A stretch of DNA of 64,000 nucleotides from Algisphaera agarilytica (GCF_014207595.1 NZ_JACHGY010000001.1:3690212-3754211), one strand, 5' to 3'. Counted from the stretch's first letter, positions 43,624 through 54,070 are shown. The notes: generated by a model not told the origin, from the sequence alone. Program-made: numbers and translations.

Positions 43624-44751
43624 ATGGCCACCCAGCGCGACTACTACGAAATCCTCAGCGTCGAGCGCACCGCCAGCGGCGACGAGATCAAACGCTCGTA
43701 CCGCAAGCTGGCCATGAAGTACCACCCGGACCGCAACCCGGACGACGCCGAGGCCGAGGCAAAGTTTAAAGAGTGCGCCGAGGCGTACGAGGTCCTTTCC
43801 GACAGCGAGAAGCGTCAACGCTACGACCAATTCGGCCACGCCGGGCTGAAAGGCCAAGCCGGCCACGACTTCAGCCACATGAACGCCGGGGACATCTTCT
43901 CGATGTTCGAGGACATCTTCGGCGGCGGCATGGGCGGCGGACGTGGCCGTCGTCGCGGTCCCGGCGGCGCACAACGCGGCTACGACCTCGAGACGCAGAC
44001 CGAGATTACGCTCAACGAAGCCTTCACGGGCACCACCACGGATATCGAATTCACCCGCCAGGACGTCTGCGACACCTGCAACGGCACCGGCGGCAAGCCC
44101 GGCACGGAACCGTCCACCTGCACGATGTGTGGCGGGGCGGGGCAAGTTCAGCAAGCGGGCCTCGGCGGTATGTTCCGCATGGTCAACACTTGCCCCAACT
44201 GCAAAGGTGCCGGGAAGATCTATCTCGATAAATGCACCTCCTGCCGTGGCAGCGGCCGGGTCGCCAAGAAACGCAAGTTGTCGATCAAAATCCCCGCGGG
44301 CATCCACGACGGTCAGGCTATCCGCGTTTCCGGTGAAGGCGAGCCCGGCAGCGGCGGCGGCCCGCAAGGCGACCTGCACGTGGTCGTCCGCATCGCGGAT
44401 CACGAGTTGTTCACCCGCGAAGACGATCACCTGATCATGAAGATGCCCGTCAGTTTCACGCAGGCGGCGCTCGGCGCCAAGGTCAGCGTCCCCACCCTTG
44501 ACGGCGAGACCGAACTCACCATCAAGCCCGGCACCCAACACGGCGAGCTCTTCCGCGTCCGCGGCGAAGGCATGCCCGACCTCCGCTCCGGCCGCCGGGG
44601 CGACCTGATTGTCGCGCTGCTGCTCGAAGTCCCCACCAAGCTCACCAGCCGTCAAGAAGAACTGCTCCGTGAATACGCCGAGAGCGAAGACCACGACGTC
44701 CTCCCGGAAAACAAGGGTTTCTGGGGCAAGATCAAAGAACACCTGGGCTAA
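43624..44751 (+). CDS. dnaJ: Chaperone protein DnaJ
   Basis: Hsp40 co-chaperone of 375 residues that stimulates DnaK ATPase. The J domain ([21 protein letters not shown] in [10 protein letters not shown]) is followed by a Gly-rich linker ([13 protein letters not shown]) and four zinc-finger repeats of CxxCxGx[25 protein letters not shown] and CTSCRGSG, so it is a full type I DnaJ. I place the start at ATG 43624; the longer frame runs through a dispersed repeat. grpE follows after 15 bp. dnaK is not in this window. Confidence 0.96.
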   Translation: MATQRDYYEILSVERTASGDEIKRSYRKLAMKYHPDRNPDDAEAEAKFKECAEAYEVLSDSEKRQRYDQFGHAGLKGQAGHDFSHMNAGDIFSMFEDIFGGGMGGGRGRRRGPGGAQRGYDLETQTEITLNEAFTGTTTDIEFTRQDVCDTCNGTGGKPGTEPSTCTMCGGAGQVQQAGLGGMFRMVNTCPNCKGAGKIYLDKCTSCRGSGRVAKKRKLSIKIPAGIHDGQAIRVSGEGEPGSGGGPQGDLHVVVRIADHELFTREDDHLIMKMPVSFTQAALGAKVSVPTLDGETELTIKPGTQHGELFRVRGEGMPDLRSGRRGDLIVALLLEVPTKLTSRQEELLREYAESEDHDVLPENKGFWGKIKEHLG

Positions 44752-44766
44752 CGCCCGAACCAAACC

Positions 44767-45375
44767 ATGAGCGAAAACATCCACCCCAACGATGATCTGA
44801 ACGCGGCCGAAGACTCGGCCGAGGTGAACGAGTTCGACCTGACTCCCGAAGGTGACGAGCCGACGCTGGCCGACTTCGATCCCGAAGCCGCCGAGGCCGA
44901 GGCCGAGGCGCAAGAGGTCATCGATGAAGAGTTTGCCGCCCTGCAAAAAGAACGCGACGAGCTTGAAGCCAAGCTGATGCGCACCGCCGCTGATTACCAG
45001 AACTTCGTCCGCCGATCGCAACTCAACATCGACGCGACCAAGCAGGAGACGCTGATGAAGGTCGCCAAGGCCCTGGTTGGCGTGATGGACAACTTCGACC
45101 GTGCCCTCGAGCTCGACCCCGAAACGACGTCAGCGGGAGACGTACAGAAGGGGGCCGCCACCATCCAGGCCGCGCTGCTCCAGGCCCTCGAAGGTTTCGG
45201 CATGAAGAAGGTCACCGTCGAGCCCGGCGATGAATTCGACCCCAACCTCCACGAGGCCCTGATGCGTCAGCCCTCGGAAGACATCGAATCGAACCACGTC
45301 GCCGCCCAGTTCATGCCGGGTTATATCCTCAACGATCAACCCGTCCGCCCCGCACAGGTCAGCGTGGCGGAGTGA
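44767..45375 (+). CDS. grpE: Nucleotide exchange factor GrpE
   Basis: DnaK nucleotide-exchange factor of 202 residues. An acidic N-terminal tail (residues 1-55) leads into a coiled coil (EEFAALQKERDELEAKLMRT), then the family block ADYQNFVRRSQLN and the beta-domain LEGFGMKKVTVEPGDEFDPNLHEALM. The start is 15 bp after the dnaJ stop, so dnaJ-grpE form an operon. Order dnaJ-grpE without dnaK is uncommon. Confidence 0.96.
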   Translation: MSENIHPNDDLNAAEDSAEVNEFDLTPEGDEPTLADFDPEAAEAEAEAQEVIDEEFAALQKERDELEAKLMRTAADYQNFVRRSQLNIDATKQETLMKVAKALVGVMDNFDRALELDPETTSAGDVQKGAATIQAALLQALEGFGMKKVTVEPGDEFDPNLHEALMRQPSEDIESNHVAAQFMPGYILNDQPVRPAQVSVAE

Positions 45376-45572
45376 GTTCCCGAGAAGGTCTTGTTATTCA
45401 GGGCTTCAATCGCAACAAGCGTCGTAACCACGCGGCCAGCCGAAGGATGCCTAGAAACTTCAAGACCCGGAACAGCCGCCACATATGCATCGCTTTCATG
45501 CGAAATATCCTACGAAAAACAGCCGCCCCCGGAGTGGCTTCCGAGCGAGCAAAAGCCTAGGGATTCCCCGCC

Positions 45573-45934
<362 letters not shown>

Positions 45935-45935
<1 letters not shown>

Positions 45936-46483
45936 TGCAGACTCCAGGAGAAGAAATCGTTGGTGAGTATCTTCGCAACCTCAGAGGTTGCGATTTCATT
46001 CAATATAACCTTCAAACGACACAAACCCAGGGCGAGATTGATGTCATCGGGATCAACATGGCCGAGCGACATCTTTATGTTTGCGAGGTGGCAATCCACC
46101 TATCCACTGGCTTGCAATACACGAAAAATAAACGCCCCGACAATGTCGATCGTTTCGTCGCGAAGTTCACGAAAGATATCCAGTACGCCCGTATGGCCTT
46201 TCCTGATTACGAGCATACCTTCATGCTTTGGTCGCCGATCGTGAAAACCTCGAAGAATCCTGTCTACAACCAAATGGTCCACATAGCCGATATCAATAAA
46301 AAAATTCACGTCGATTTCGGGGTTGAGCTTCAATTGATCGTCAATCAAGACTTCCAAGACTGTATGTCTGAACTTCGCCGTTTTGCCGGGACGCAGACTG
46401 CCGCATTCACGTCACCGATCATGCGTATGTTGCAAATTGAGGAGCGTTTGGCGAAGCATTTGAAGAAAACGCTGCCGAATTGA
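45935..46483 (+). CDS. Hypothetical protein, nuclease-like fold with altered active site
   Basis: 182 residues, start overlapping the preceding stop as TGATG. Base composition is clearly more AT-rich than its neighbours, suggesting transfer. Residues 6-55 follow the YraN-like order of the PD-(D/E)XK superfamily (EIVGEYL, QGEIDVIGI with Glu34 and Asp36, then LYVCEVAIHL with Glu51), but Ala53 stands where the catalytic Lys is expected. The protein may thus be inactive or use another base. The C-terminal half is helical and unrecognised (DIQYARMAFPDYEHTFMLW). No partner is evident. Confidence 0.6.
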
Positions 46484-46492
46484 ATCTCGGTA

Positions 46493-48418
46493 TTACTGCA
46501 GTACGCCTTGCTCACGCAGCAGCACCATGATCTTCTCGACGCATTCGTCGATCGACAGATCGTTGGTCGCCAAACGGAGCGCCGGGGACTCGGGAGCCTC
46601 ATACGGCGCGGCCATGTCGCTGAACGCGGCCATGTTCGAGCCTTCTTCCTTGGCGCGTTCCTTGCAGACGTCTTCGGGGGCATCGGTGAATATCTCGAAG
46701 AACCGGTCTTCGCCGACGATCTCCTTGGCCGTCGCGCGGTCATCAGCCGAAGGCGAAAGGAACGCACACACCGTGATCAGGCCCGCGTGGTTCGCGGTCT
46801 TGGCGAGCTCTGCGGCACGGCGGAGGTTCTCGGCACGGTCGGCATCACTAAAGGTCAGGTCGGACGATAAGCCCAAGCGGGTGTTGCGGCCGTCGATCGC
46901 CAGGGGCGTATAGCCTTCGTCGAAGAGGCGACGCTCCAGGGCGTAGGCGACGGGCGACTTGCCCGAGCCGGTGAGGCCGGTGATCCAGACGGTGGCGGGT
47001 TGCTGCTTGAGGCGGGTCGCGCGCTCTTCGTCAGAGATCAGCGAAGAGTGCTGACGGGCTTCGGTCGCCAGCGACTGGGCCAACTGCTCACGAGCCACTT
47101 GCTTGGCCGTGGTCGACTGGTCGAGGATCATGCCCGCGGCGATGGTGTTGTTGGTCAGGCGGTCGATGACGATGAAGCCGCCGGTGCCGCGGTTCTTCTT
47201 GTACGGGTCGAACGCGATGGGGCGGGCGAGTTCGATGACGACCCGCCCGATCTCGTTGAGTTCGAGGGTGGGGGCGTTGTCGTCTTTGTGCAACGTGTTG
47301 ACGTCCATGCGGTAACGAAGGTCGGAGATCACGCCGGGGGTTTGACGGGTGGTTTGCTTGATGAGGTACTGCCCGCCGGGTTTCATGGCGTCTTCGCTCA
47401 TCCAGACCAACATCGCTTCGAAGGCCTGAGCGACCTGCGGCTGGTTGTTCACGTGGACGAGCATGTCGCCACGGCTGACGTCGACTTCGTCTTCGAGCGT
47501 GATCGTGGGCGACATCGGGGCGAAGGCTTCGTCAACCTCGCCGTCGAACGTGACGATCGATTTCACTTTCGAGGTCTTGCGCGAGGGCAGGACCATGACT
47601 TCGTCGCCGGGGCGGACGATACCCGAGGCGAGCGTGCCCGCGAAGCCGCGGAAGTCGAGGTTGGGGCGGTTGACGTACTGAACAGGGAACCGCAGGTCGA
47701 TGAGGTTGCGGTCGCTGCCGATGTAGACGGTTTCGAGCAGGTGCATCAGCGTGCCGCCGTCGTACCAGGGCGTGTGCTCGCTGGCGTTGACGACGTTGTC
47801 GCCGTTAAGGGCGGACATGGGCACGAAGCGGATGTCGGGCAGGTCGAGCTTGGCCGAGAACGCGGCGTATTCCTGCTTGATCTCGTTGAAGCGGTCCTCG
47901 GAAAAGTCCACGAGGTCCATCTTGTTCACCGCGACAATCACGTGCTTGATGCCCAAGAGCGACGCGATAAACGAGTGGCGGCGGGTCTGGGTCTGCACGC
48001 CGTGGCGGGCGTCGATCAGGATGATCGCCAGGTCGGCGGTCGAGGCGCCGGTGGCCATGTTGCGGGTGTACTGCTCGTGGCCAGGGGTGTCGGCGATGAT
48101 GAACTTACGCTTGGTCGTCGAGAAGTAGCGGTAGGCCACGTCGATGGTGATACCTTGCTCGCGCTCGGCCTTAAGGCCGTCGGTCAGCAGGGCGGGGTCG
48201 AACGTGCCCCCGGTCGTGCCGAACTTCTTGGAGTCGACCTCGAGCGACGCGAGCTGGTCTTCGTAAACCATCTTCGAGTCGTAGAGCAGTCGGCCGATGA
48301 GGGTCGACTTGCCGTCATCCACGGACCCGCAGGTCAGGAAGCGCAGCAGCTCTTTCTGTTCGTGCTGCTTGAGGTAAGCGTTGATGTCGGTGGCGATCAG
48401 TTCGCTTTGGTGGCTCAT
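46493..48418 (-). CDS. cysNC: Bifunctional sulfate adenylyltransferase subunit 1 / APS kinase
   Basis: 641-residue fusion used in sulfate activation. The N-terminal GTPase (CysN, about 1-440) has [17 protein letters not shown] (P-loop), DTPGHEQY (G3) and NKMDL (G4); it drives ATP sulfurylation by CysD. The C-terminal APS kinase (CysC, about 460-641) has P-loop GLTGSGKS and the family block [20 protein letters not shown]; the usual D-x-D-N-x-R is changed to DGRNTR, which might affect APS binding. The gene lies downstream of cysD but is separated from it by a four-helix-bundle cassette. A short IR lies 5 bp before the start. Confidence 0.95.
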   Translation of the reverse strand: MSHQSELIATDINAYLKQHEQKELLRFLTCGSVDDGKSTLIGRLLYDSKMVYEDQLASLEVDSKKFGTTGGTFDPALLTDGLKAEREQGITIDVAYRYFSTTKRKFIIADTPGHEQYTRNMATGASTADLAIILIDARHGVQTQTRRHSFIASLLGIKHVIVAVNKMDLVDFSEDRFNEIKQEYAAFSAKLDLPDIRFVPMSALNGDNVVNASEHTPWYDGGTLMHLLETVYIGSDRNLIDLRFPVQYVNRPNLDFRGFAGTLASGIVRPGDEVMVLPSRKTSKVKSIVTFDGEVDEAFAPMSPTITLEDEVDVSRGDMLVHVNNQPQVAQAFEAMLVWMSEDAMKPGGQYLIKQTTRQTPGVISDLRYRMDVNTLHKDDNAPTLELNEIGRVVIELARPIAFDPYKKNRGTGGFIVIDRLTNNTIAAGMILDQSTTAKQVAREQLAQSLATEARQHSSLISDEERATRLKQQPATVWITGLTGSGKSPVAYALERRLFDEGYTPLAIDGRNTRLGLSSDLTFSDADRAENLRRAAELAKTANHAGLITVCAFLSPSADDRATAKEIVGEDRFFEIFTDAPEDVCKERAKEEGSNMAAFSDMAAPYEAPESPALRLATNDLSIDECVEKIMVLLREQGVLQ

Positions 48419-48422
48419 GGTG

Positions 48423-48450
48423 TAGGCGCTAGGGGTTAGGCGCTAGGCGC
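48423..48450. repeat. Left 28-bp inverted repeat flanking the four-helix-bundle gene
   Basis: Begins TAGGCGCTAGG and contains two further copies of GGCGCTAGG. It matches the reverse complement of 48842-48869 at 26 of 28 positions. Confidence 0.8.
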
Positions 48451-48818
48451 TAGGTGGTGGTTTGGGACTGGATCAGTCGGGTCAGGAGTTTTCCGACATC
48501 CTGGGTTAAGGTCCATGCGGGTTTGATCTGGTCTCTTGATTGCTGGTTGCAGCGGACGGTGAGTTCAATCTGGGTTTCGAGTTCGGCGAGTGAGCCTCGG
48601 GCGTATCTCAGATGTTTGGCGTAGTCTTTTCCGGCTCCTCTGCCGTAGCCCTCAGCAATGTTGGAGGGGATGGAGACGGCAGCTCGTTGCATCTGCGATA
48701 TCAGGCCAAAACGTTCGGATTCGGGCAACTCCATGCAGAGCTTGTATACGGCCTCACAAAGCTCCATCGATTTCTGCCAGGCAATCAGCCCCCGATACCC
48801 ATGCGTCTCATCGCCCAT
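48450..48818 (-). CDS. Four-helix-bundle protein (S23/IVP family)
   Basis: 122 residues, all helical. The N-terminal HGYRGLIAWQKSMELCEAVY with LPESERFGLISQMQRAAVSI, PSNIAEGYGR and LRYARGSLAELETQIEL is the classical pattern of the 23S rRNA intervening-sequence protein family, also related to the Avd accessory protein of diversity-generating retroelements. Function is unknown. It sits exactly between cysD and cysNC, and 28-bp inverted repeats of GGCGCTAGG flank it, which makes it look like an inserted cassette that keeps both neighbours intact. No reverse transcriptase or variable repeat is nearby. Confidence 0.9.
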   Translation of the reverse strand: MGDETHGYRGLIAWQKSMELCEAVYKLCMELPESERFGLISQMQRAAVSIPSNIAEGYGRGAGKDYAKHLRYARGSLAELETQIELTVRCNQQSRDQIKPAWTLTQDVGKLLTRLIQSQTTT

Positions 48819-48841
48819 GACAACCCCCGAAAAACGACCGA

Positions 48842-48869
48842 GCGCCTAGCGCCGAATCCCTAGCGCCTA
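48842..48869. repeat. Right 28-bp inverted repeat flanking the four-helix-bundle gene
   Basis: Reverse complement of 48423-48450 with two mismatches. It lies 1 bp past the cysD stop codon. Confidence 0.8.
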
Positions 48870-48870
48870 T

Positions 48871-49782
48871 TTAGTAGTACCCCTGCTTCTTCTTCTCTTC
48901 CATGCCGGCACCGGGGTCTTTGTCGACGGTGCGGCCTTCGCGTTCGCTGCGGGTGGCGAGCAACATTTCCTGGATGATCAGGGGCAGGTCGCGGGCTTCG
49001 CTGCGGGTGGCGCCCGAGAGCGGGTAGTCGCCGAGGGTGCGGAAGCGGACCCATTCTTTCTTGGCGGTCTTGCGCAGGTCTTCGGGCATCCGGTCGTCGT
49101 CGACGGCGATCAGGTTGCCTTCAAACTCCACGACCTCGCGTTCCTCGGCGAAGTAGGCCGGGACGAGCTGGATGTTCTCGAGGTGGATGTACTGCCAGAT
49201 GTCCAGCTCGGTCCAGTTGGACAGCGGGAAGGCGCGGATCTGTTCGCCCTTCTGGACGTTGGCGTTGTAGGTATTCCACAGCTCGGGACGCTGGTTCTTG
49301 GGGTCCCAGGAGTGGTTGCTGTCACGGAAGGAGTAGACCCGTTCTTTGGCGCGGGACTTTTCTTCGTCGCGGCGGCCGCCGCCGAACGCGGCGTCGAAGT
49401 CGTACTTGTCGAGGGCCTGGCGGAGGGCGCCGAGGTTCATCACGTCGGTGAAGACCTTGCTGCCGTCTTTGAAGGGGTCGACGCCTTGCTTGAGGCCTTC
49501 CTCGTTGATGTGGACGAGGCATTCCATGCCCAGCTCGCCGACGATGTAGTCGTCGCGGAAGGTGTACATCGACTGAAAGTTCCAGGTCGTGTCGATCTGC
49601 AGCAGCGGGAAGGGCGGTTTATCGGGGTAGAACGCCTTGCGGGCCAGGTGGAGCATCACGCAAGAGTCTTTGCCGATGGAGAACAGCATCACCGGGTTGT
49701 CAAACTCGGCGACGACCTCACGGATGATATGGATGCTCTCGGCTTCGAGCTGCTTGAGGTGGGTAAGGTTGTGGGATTCCAA
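48871..49782 (-). CDS. cysD: Sulfate adenylyltransferase subunit 2
   Basis: ATP sulfurylase small subunit of the PAPS-reductase-like fold, 303 residues. The core [20 protein letters not shown] is the PP-loop-type ATP site, and [32 protein letters not shown] and [13 protein letters not shown] are typical of CysD. The longest frame begins at 49878, but a TTG at 49782 has a strong AGGAGG site and gives a normal-length protein, so I use it. It partners with the CysN part of cysNC. A four-helix-bundle gene now lies between the two. Confidence 0.93.
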   Translation of the reverse strand: MESHNLTHLKQLEAESIHIIREVVAEFDNPVMLFSIGKDSCVMLHLARKAFYPDKPPFPLLQIDTTWNFQSMYTFRDDYIVGELGMECLVHINEEGLKQGVDPFKDGSKVFTDVMNLGALRQALDKYDFDAAFGGGRRDEEKSRAKERVYSFRDSNHSWDPKNQRPELWNTYNANVQKGEQIRAFPLSNWTELDIWQYIHLENIQLVPAYFAEEREVVEFEGNLIAVDDDRMPEDLRKTAKKEWVRFRTLGDYPLSGATRSEARDLPLIIQEMLLATRSEREGRTVDKDPGAGMEEKKKQGYY

Positions 49783-50098
49783 CGCGGAGGGCCTCCTGAT
49801 CGGGGGGCGGGTTTCGCTAGGGCTTGGCGTTCCTCGCCGCAATTCGGCCCTAAGACGACACCATAGCCTACTCGGCAAACACGGGCCAACGCATGACCGC
49901 CGATCCGGAAATAGCGGCCGATCCTGCTGCGGGTCGTGACGCCTCGGCAGGTCGATTCGCCCGATAACCGCAAGGCGGCTTGGCGGAGCGGCCGCAATGG
50001 GCTGCCCTGCTCAGACAGGGGGCCAATGTTTGAATCTTGCGGGCACCGCCGCCGGGGTTTACGATCCCCCAAGCCTTGCTGAACCCTGGAGTAGTGAC

Positions 50099-50476
50099 AT
50101 GCCCTCACCCGACGACCGCCGATATCTGGACTCTCACGAATGGCACAAGCCCGATGGCGACCTGATTGCCGTCGGCATCAGCCAATTCGCGGTCGATGAA
50201 CTGACCGACATCACCTACCTGGAGGTCTCGGTCGACTCCGGCCCCATCGAGGCGGGCGACACGTTCGGCGAGATCGAGTCGGTCAAGGCCACCAGCGACC
50301 TGTACTGCGGCATCGCGGGCGAGGTCGTGGAGGTCAATCAGGCGGTTGTGGATAACCCGGCCCTGGTCAACGACGACCCGTTCGGCGAGGCGTGGATCAT
50401 CAAGGTCAAACCTTCCGACGCGGCACAGCTCGAATCACTCAAATCCGCAGCGGATTACGACGCGGATCACGGGTGA
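50099..50476 (+). CDS. gcvH: Glycine cleavage system H protein
   Basis: Lipoyl-carrier protein of 125 residues from ATG 50099 (SPDDRRYLDSHEWHKPDGD). The lipoylation site is in GEIESVKATSDLYC (Lys in VKA). The core fold VDELTDITYLEVSVDSG precedes it. It is a solitary gene: gcvT, gcvP and lipoate ligase are not in this window. H proteins also act as lipoate donors, so an isolated copy need not mean glycine cleavage. The region before it contains a tRNA-like but non-folding stretch. Confidence 0.95.
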   Translation: MPSPDDRRYLDSHEWHKPDGDLIAVGISQFAVDELTDITYLEVSVDSGPIEAGDTFGEIESVKATSDLYCGIAGEVVEVNQAVVDNPALVNDDPFGEAWIIKVKPSDAAQLESLKSAADYDADHG

Positions 50477-50568
50477 ACCCGGTAACGCGCATGGTTTGGC
50501 GGCGAGCGGTGCGGCCGGTAACATGTTTCTAATCCTTGTCTGCCCGGCTTTCGGAAACGACCCGAGTC

Positions 50569-51510
50569 ATGATTGTCGATCTGCATACCCGCATCTGGGA
50601 CTCCGTCGAAGCTCTGGGGGCATCTGCGGCACAGACCTACCGCCGACGCCGAGGCGAGCCCTGGGAACACACCCACGCGTCTGAGCAGGCTCACGCCCAG
50701 GCGATGGCTCCGGTTGAATATGCCGCGATACTCGGGTTTGAGAGCGGGTTGCTCGAAGCCTCGATCGACGCCGAGCGGGTGCATCAGGCGGTCCAGACCC
50801 ACCCGGGCAAGTACGTCGGCTTCGTCGGCATCGACCCGACACTGGATAAACCCATCGCCAAACTCGAAGCCGCGCTCGATCTGGGGCTGGTGGGGGTGAC
50901 GGTCAGTCCCGCCGCGGCGGGCTTCCACCCGGCCGACACCCGGGCCATGGATCTTTATGAGGCCTGTGAGTCGCGCGGCGTGCCGATCATCATCGAATCC
51001 AACGCGATGATCTCCCAGGACTCAAAGCTCGAGTTCGCCATCCCGTACCTGCTGGACGAGGTGGCCCGGAGCTTCCCCAAGCTGAAGCTGGTGCTCAGTT
51101 CGTTCGGCCTGCCGTGGATCGACCAGTGCGTCACGCTCATGGCCAAACACCCCAACATCTACGCCGACGTCTCGGGACTCGTGATCCAGTCGTGGCAGCT
51201 CTACAACGCGATGGTGCAGGCTTTCCAGGCCGGGGTGATGAACCAGGTGCTGTTCGGCAGCGGCTTCCCCTTCGGCAACCCGGAGCAGGCGATCGTCACG
51301 CTGTACTCGGTCAACGTCACGTCTCAGGGCACGCCGCTGCCCAGCGTGCCCCGCGAGCAGCTGCGCACCGTCGTCGAACGTGACACCCTGGCGGAGTTGG
51401 GCATTGCCAAGCCCACGGGTGACGCCAAGCCCGCCGAGCCGACCGAAGAGCCGCCCAGCGAATTCGAGAAGATCGCGATCGCTCAAGACCAACAGGACCC
51501 GCCCAAGTGA
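50569..51510 (+). CDS. Amidohydrolase_2-like protein with degenerate metal site
   Basis: TIM-barrel protein of the amidohydrolase 2/ACMSD family, 313 residues from ATG 50569 (MIVDLHTRIWDSVEAL). The family metal motif HxH reads HTR here, the barrel-end G-S-D-x-P motif is FGSGFPFGN (Asp lost), and the mid-protein HxG position reads SSFGLPWID. Three ligand positions are therefore changed, and catalysis by the normal mechanism is doubtful. The C terminus carries a 35-residue Pro/Glu tail. It overlaps the next gene by GTGA. Confidence 0.8.
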   Translation: MIVDLHTRIWDSVEALGASAAQTYRRRRGEPWEHTHASEQAHAQAMAPVEYAAILGFESGLLEASIDAERVHQAVQTHPGKYVGFVGIDPTLDKPIAKLEAALDLGLVGVTVSPAAAGFHPADTRAMDLYEACESRGVPIIIESNAMISQDSKLEFAIPYLLDEVARSFPKLKLVLSSFGLPWIDQCVTLMAKHPNIYADVSGLVIQSWQLYNAMVQAFQAGVMNQVLFGSGFPFGNPEQAIVTLYSVNVTSQGTPLPSVPREQLRTVVERDTLAELGIAKPTGDAKPAEPTEEPPSEFEKIAIAQDQQDPPK

Positions 51511-52193
51511 GCACGGAACCGCTCCCGCCCAATCGATTCTGCCGGTGGACCGGCGTGCCCTTGGTTGGGGTGGTAATGATGGCGTTACTGGTCGGCCTAC
51601 TGGCCGGATGCTCGCGGCCGCTGGTCGATGGTGACGCCGAGCTTCAGATCTCCAGCCGAGAGACCGAGGGCCGTGAAGGCACGAAACTGTCGGGCGAGTT
51701 CACCCAGGCCTATTACCGGTTCACCGACCAGAACACTGTCACCGTCGTACTGCTGCAAGGGCCCGATGACGCTCCGGAGCGGGTTGCCTCGCTGGAGATG
51801 TTTTGGAAAGCCCGTGCGGGCCTGACGCCGATCGACCGGACCGCGACCAATGCATTGGTGCGTTTCTACGAGTTCCGCGACACCGCGGCCGAGCCCAACA
51901 CCGTCGGCGTCTACGCCGGTGCGGGGTTTATCCGCCTGCACGACAACCCGAGCGTGGGCACGATTGACGGCAACCTCTGGGATGCCGACCTCCGGCTAAC
52001 CGACCGCTCAACCGATTTCACCGACCGCCTGGGCCGCGCGGTCTTCGCGGGTTCGTTCACCGCCCAACGCGACGATGCGCGGGTCACCTCGATCCTGCGT
52101 GAACTCAACCAGCAACTCGAAGAACGGCTGGGCTACCCGCGGCTGGTCTTACACGATCCCCCCTCGAACCATCTCATGTCTTGGAGCCATTGA
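51507..52193 (+). CDS. Putative lipoprotein, conserved hypothetical
   Basis: 228 residues. It starts at GTG 51507, overlapping the preceding stop. The N-terminal hydrophobic run GVVMMALLVGLLAGCSRP ends in a lipobox (LLAGC), giving an envelope lipoprotein. The remainder is beta-rich (SGEFTQAYYRFTDQNTVTVV, GVYAGAGFIRLHD) with a helical end and no recognised domain. It overlaps the symporter gene as TGATG, so the three genes from 50569 are translationally coupled. Confidence 0.65.
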   Translation: MSTEPLPPNRFCRWTGVPLVGVVMMALLVGLLAGCSRPLVDGDAELQISSRETEGREGTKLSGEFTQAYYRFTDQNTVTVVLLQGPDDAPERVASLEMFWKARAGLTPIDRTATNALVRFYEFRDTAAEPNTVGVYAGAGFIRLHDNPSVGTIDGNLWDADLRLTDRSTDFTDRLGRAVFAGSFTAQRDDARVTSILRELNQQLEERLGYPRLVLHDPPSNHLMSWSH

Positions 52194-53986
52194 TGATCCA
52201 CGCCCCCAACCGCCAGACTCGCCCCCTGAAAGTGTGGGGGCTGCTTCTCTCGATGCTTCTGGTGATGGGTGTTGGTTTCTCGGCCCAGGCCCAAGACGCC
52301 GCCGAACTAACCCCTCCGGCGGTGGCTGAAACCACCGGGGCCGTGGCCGAAGAGGCTGAGCAAGTCGCGCAAGACGCGGCGGAAGCGGCTGATGCGTCGG
52401 CCGCCGATGGCTCGACCGACGCCACTGCTTCAGCTGATGAAGAACCCCCTTCGTTGGGTGATCGTCTGGACTCGATCCTCAATCCCATCAACGGGGCGAT
52501 CTTTACCACCCTGTTTTTCGATGTCAGCTTCGGCCTGTTTGGCGAAGACGTGAAACTGCCGTTCCTTGTTGTTTGGCTGGGTTTCGGGGCGATGTTCTAC
52601 ACCGTGTACCACGGCTTCATCAATATCCGGGGCTTCCGCCACGCCTGGCAGATCGTACGCGGCAAGTGGGCGGGGTCGGCCGACGACGGCGACATCCCGC
52701 CGTTTCGTGCGCTGACGTCGGCGCTCTCGGCCACGGTCGGGCTGGGCAATATCGCGGGTGTCGCCATTGCGATGGTGGTCGGCGGGCCCGGGGCGTTGTT
52801 CTGGATGATGGTGCTCGGCCTGTTTGGCATGACCAGTAAGTTCCACGAGACCACGCTGGCACAGATGTTCCGCGTCAAGAACGACGACGGCTCGATGTCG
52901 GGCGGGCCGATGTACTTCCTCGACCGCGGCCTCAAGCAGATCAACCCCAATCTCGAGCCGCTGGGCAAAACGCTCGCGGTGGTATTCGCGATCTTCCTGA
53001 TGGGTGCGGCGCTCGGTGGCGGCAACATGTTCCAGGCGAATCAGAGCTTCGAGGCCTGCTTCGATCAGTTTGTGCAACCCTTCCTCGCCGATGAAAACGT
53101 CGAAACCGCAAGACGCGCGGGCAGCGTGGGATTTGGCATCGTGATGGCCGCGATGGTGTCGGTGGTGATCATCGGCGGGATCGGCCGGATCGGGGCGGCG
53201 ACCTCGATCATCGTGCCGGTGATGGCGACGGTTTATGTCGCCGCGTGCAGCTTTATCATCGTGACGAATGCCGAGCAACTTCCTTCACTCATCGGATTGA
53301 TCTTCCAGGAGGCGTGGGCCCCCGAGGCGGGGCTGGGAGGTGTGCTCGGGGCGATGATGGTGGGCTTTCAACGCGCCGCCTTCTCCAGCGAGGCGGGCAT
53401 CGGCAGCTCGGCCGTCGCCCACTCGGCGGCGAAAGTGGATGAACCCATCCGGGAGGGCTTCGTGGCGTCGCTTGAGCCGTTCATCGACACCATCGTCATC
53501 TGCTTTATGACCGGCATGGTGGTGTTGATCACCGGGACTTACCAGGACTTTGAACCCAACGCCGCCGGGGCCGCGGTGACCCTGGCCGCCTTCGAGTCGC
53601 GCCCGATTATGGAGACGCTGCAGTTCCCGAAGATCCTGACGATCAGCATCGTCCTCTTCGCGTTCTCCACCATGATCTCCTGGTGCTACTACGGCGAACG
53701 GGCTTGGGGCTACCTCTTCGGCATCAAGAGTGTGATCGTGTTCCGGCTCGTGTTTGTGGTGTGCGTGTTCGTCGGCTCGGTGGCGTCGCTGGGCTCGGTG
53801 ATCGACTCGGCCGACGCGATGCTGCTGGCTTGCGGCCTGCCCAACATCCTGGGCGGAATCATCCTCGCGCCGCTCGTGAAGAAACGCCTCAAGGCCTATT
53901 GGCTGCGGTACTGCAGCGGCGAGATGAAGCCCGGCGAGGTCGTCGCAAAAATACCGAGCGACGATGGGCCCGGCGCGAACATCTAA
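52193..53986 (+). CDS. Alanine/glycine:cation symporter (AGCS family)
   Basis: Sodium-coupled amino-acid transporter of 597 residues, start ATG 52193 in a TGATG overlap. A signal-peptide-like segment (LLLSMLLVMGVGFSAQAQ) and an Ala/Glu-rich region (about 35-85) precede the transporter core, a planctomycete-style addition. The core has about ten hydrophobic segments with the AGCS hallmarks SALSATVGLGNIAGVAIA, GGPMYFLDRGL and SSEAGIGSSAVAHSAA, the latter two being substrate and sodium-site blocks. Substrate (Ala or Gly) is family knowledge. Confidence 0.93.
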   Translation: MIHAPNRQTRPLKVWGLLLSMLLVMGVGFSAQAQDAAELTPPAVAETTGAVAEEAEQVAQDAAEAADASAADGSTDATASADEEPPSLGDRLDSILNPINGAIFTTLFFDVSFGLFGEDVKLPFLVVWLGFGAMFYTVYHGFINIRGFRHAWQIVRGKWAGSADDGDIPPFRALTSALSATVGLGNIAGVAIAMVVGGPGALFWMMVLGLFGMTSKFHETTLAQMFRVKNDDGSMSGGPMYFLDRGLKQINPNLEPLGKTLAVVFAIFLMGAALGGGNMFQANQSFEACFDQFVQPFLADENVETARRAGSVGFGIVMAAMVSVVIIGGIGRIGAATSIIVPVMATVYVAACSFIIVTNAEQLPSLIGLIFQEAWAPEAGLGGVLGAMMVGFQRAAFSSEAGIGSSAVAHSAAKVDEPIREGFVASLEPFIDTIVICFMTGMVVLITGTYQDFEPNAAGAAVTLAAFESRPIMETLQFPKILTISIVLFAFSTMISWCYYGERAWGYLFGIKSVIVFRLVFVVCVFVGSVASLGSVIDSADAMLLACGLPNILGGIILAPLVKKRLKAYWLRYCSGEMKPGEVVAKIPSDDGPGANI

Positions 53987-54070
53987 TCGGGCAGTTGGCA
54001 GGTATTCGTCAGGCGGCGGGTCGTCATTCACTCATGAATACCTCGCGAATCTGGCCGATATTACCCGTGT

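Noticed and set aside
41634-43631. 665-residue minus-strand frame over the second groEL, and a similar 699-residue frame over the first
   Set aside because: They are antisense shadows of strongly conserved groEL/groES genes, a known effect of GC-rich third positions; no domain or ribosome binding site.
48450-48818. Diversity-generating retroelement (Avd-like four-helix bundle)
   Set aside because: No linked reverse transcriptase or variable/template repeat; the window's RT is 11 kb away, on another element and of another type.
49970-50060. tRNA-like sequence with GGCGGC/GCCGCC ends and TTTGAATC before gcvH
   Set aside because: The anticodon stem allows only a 6- or 8-nt loop and the T stem has mismatches. 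It also does not match a glycine riboswitch.
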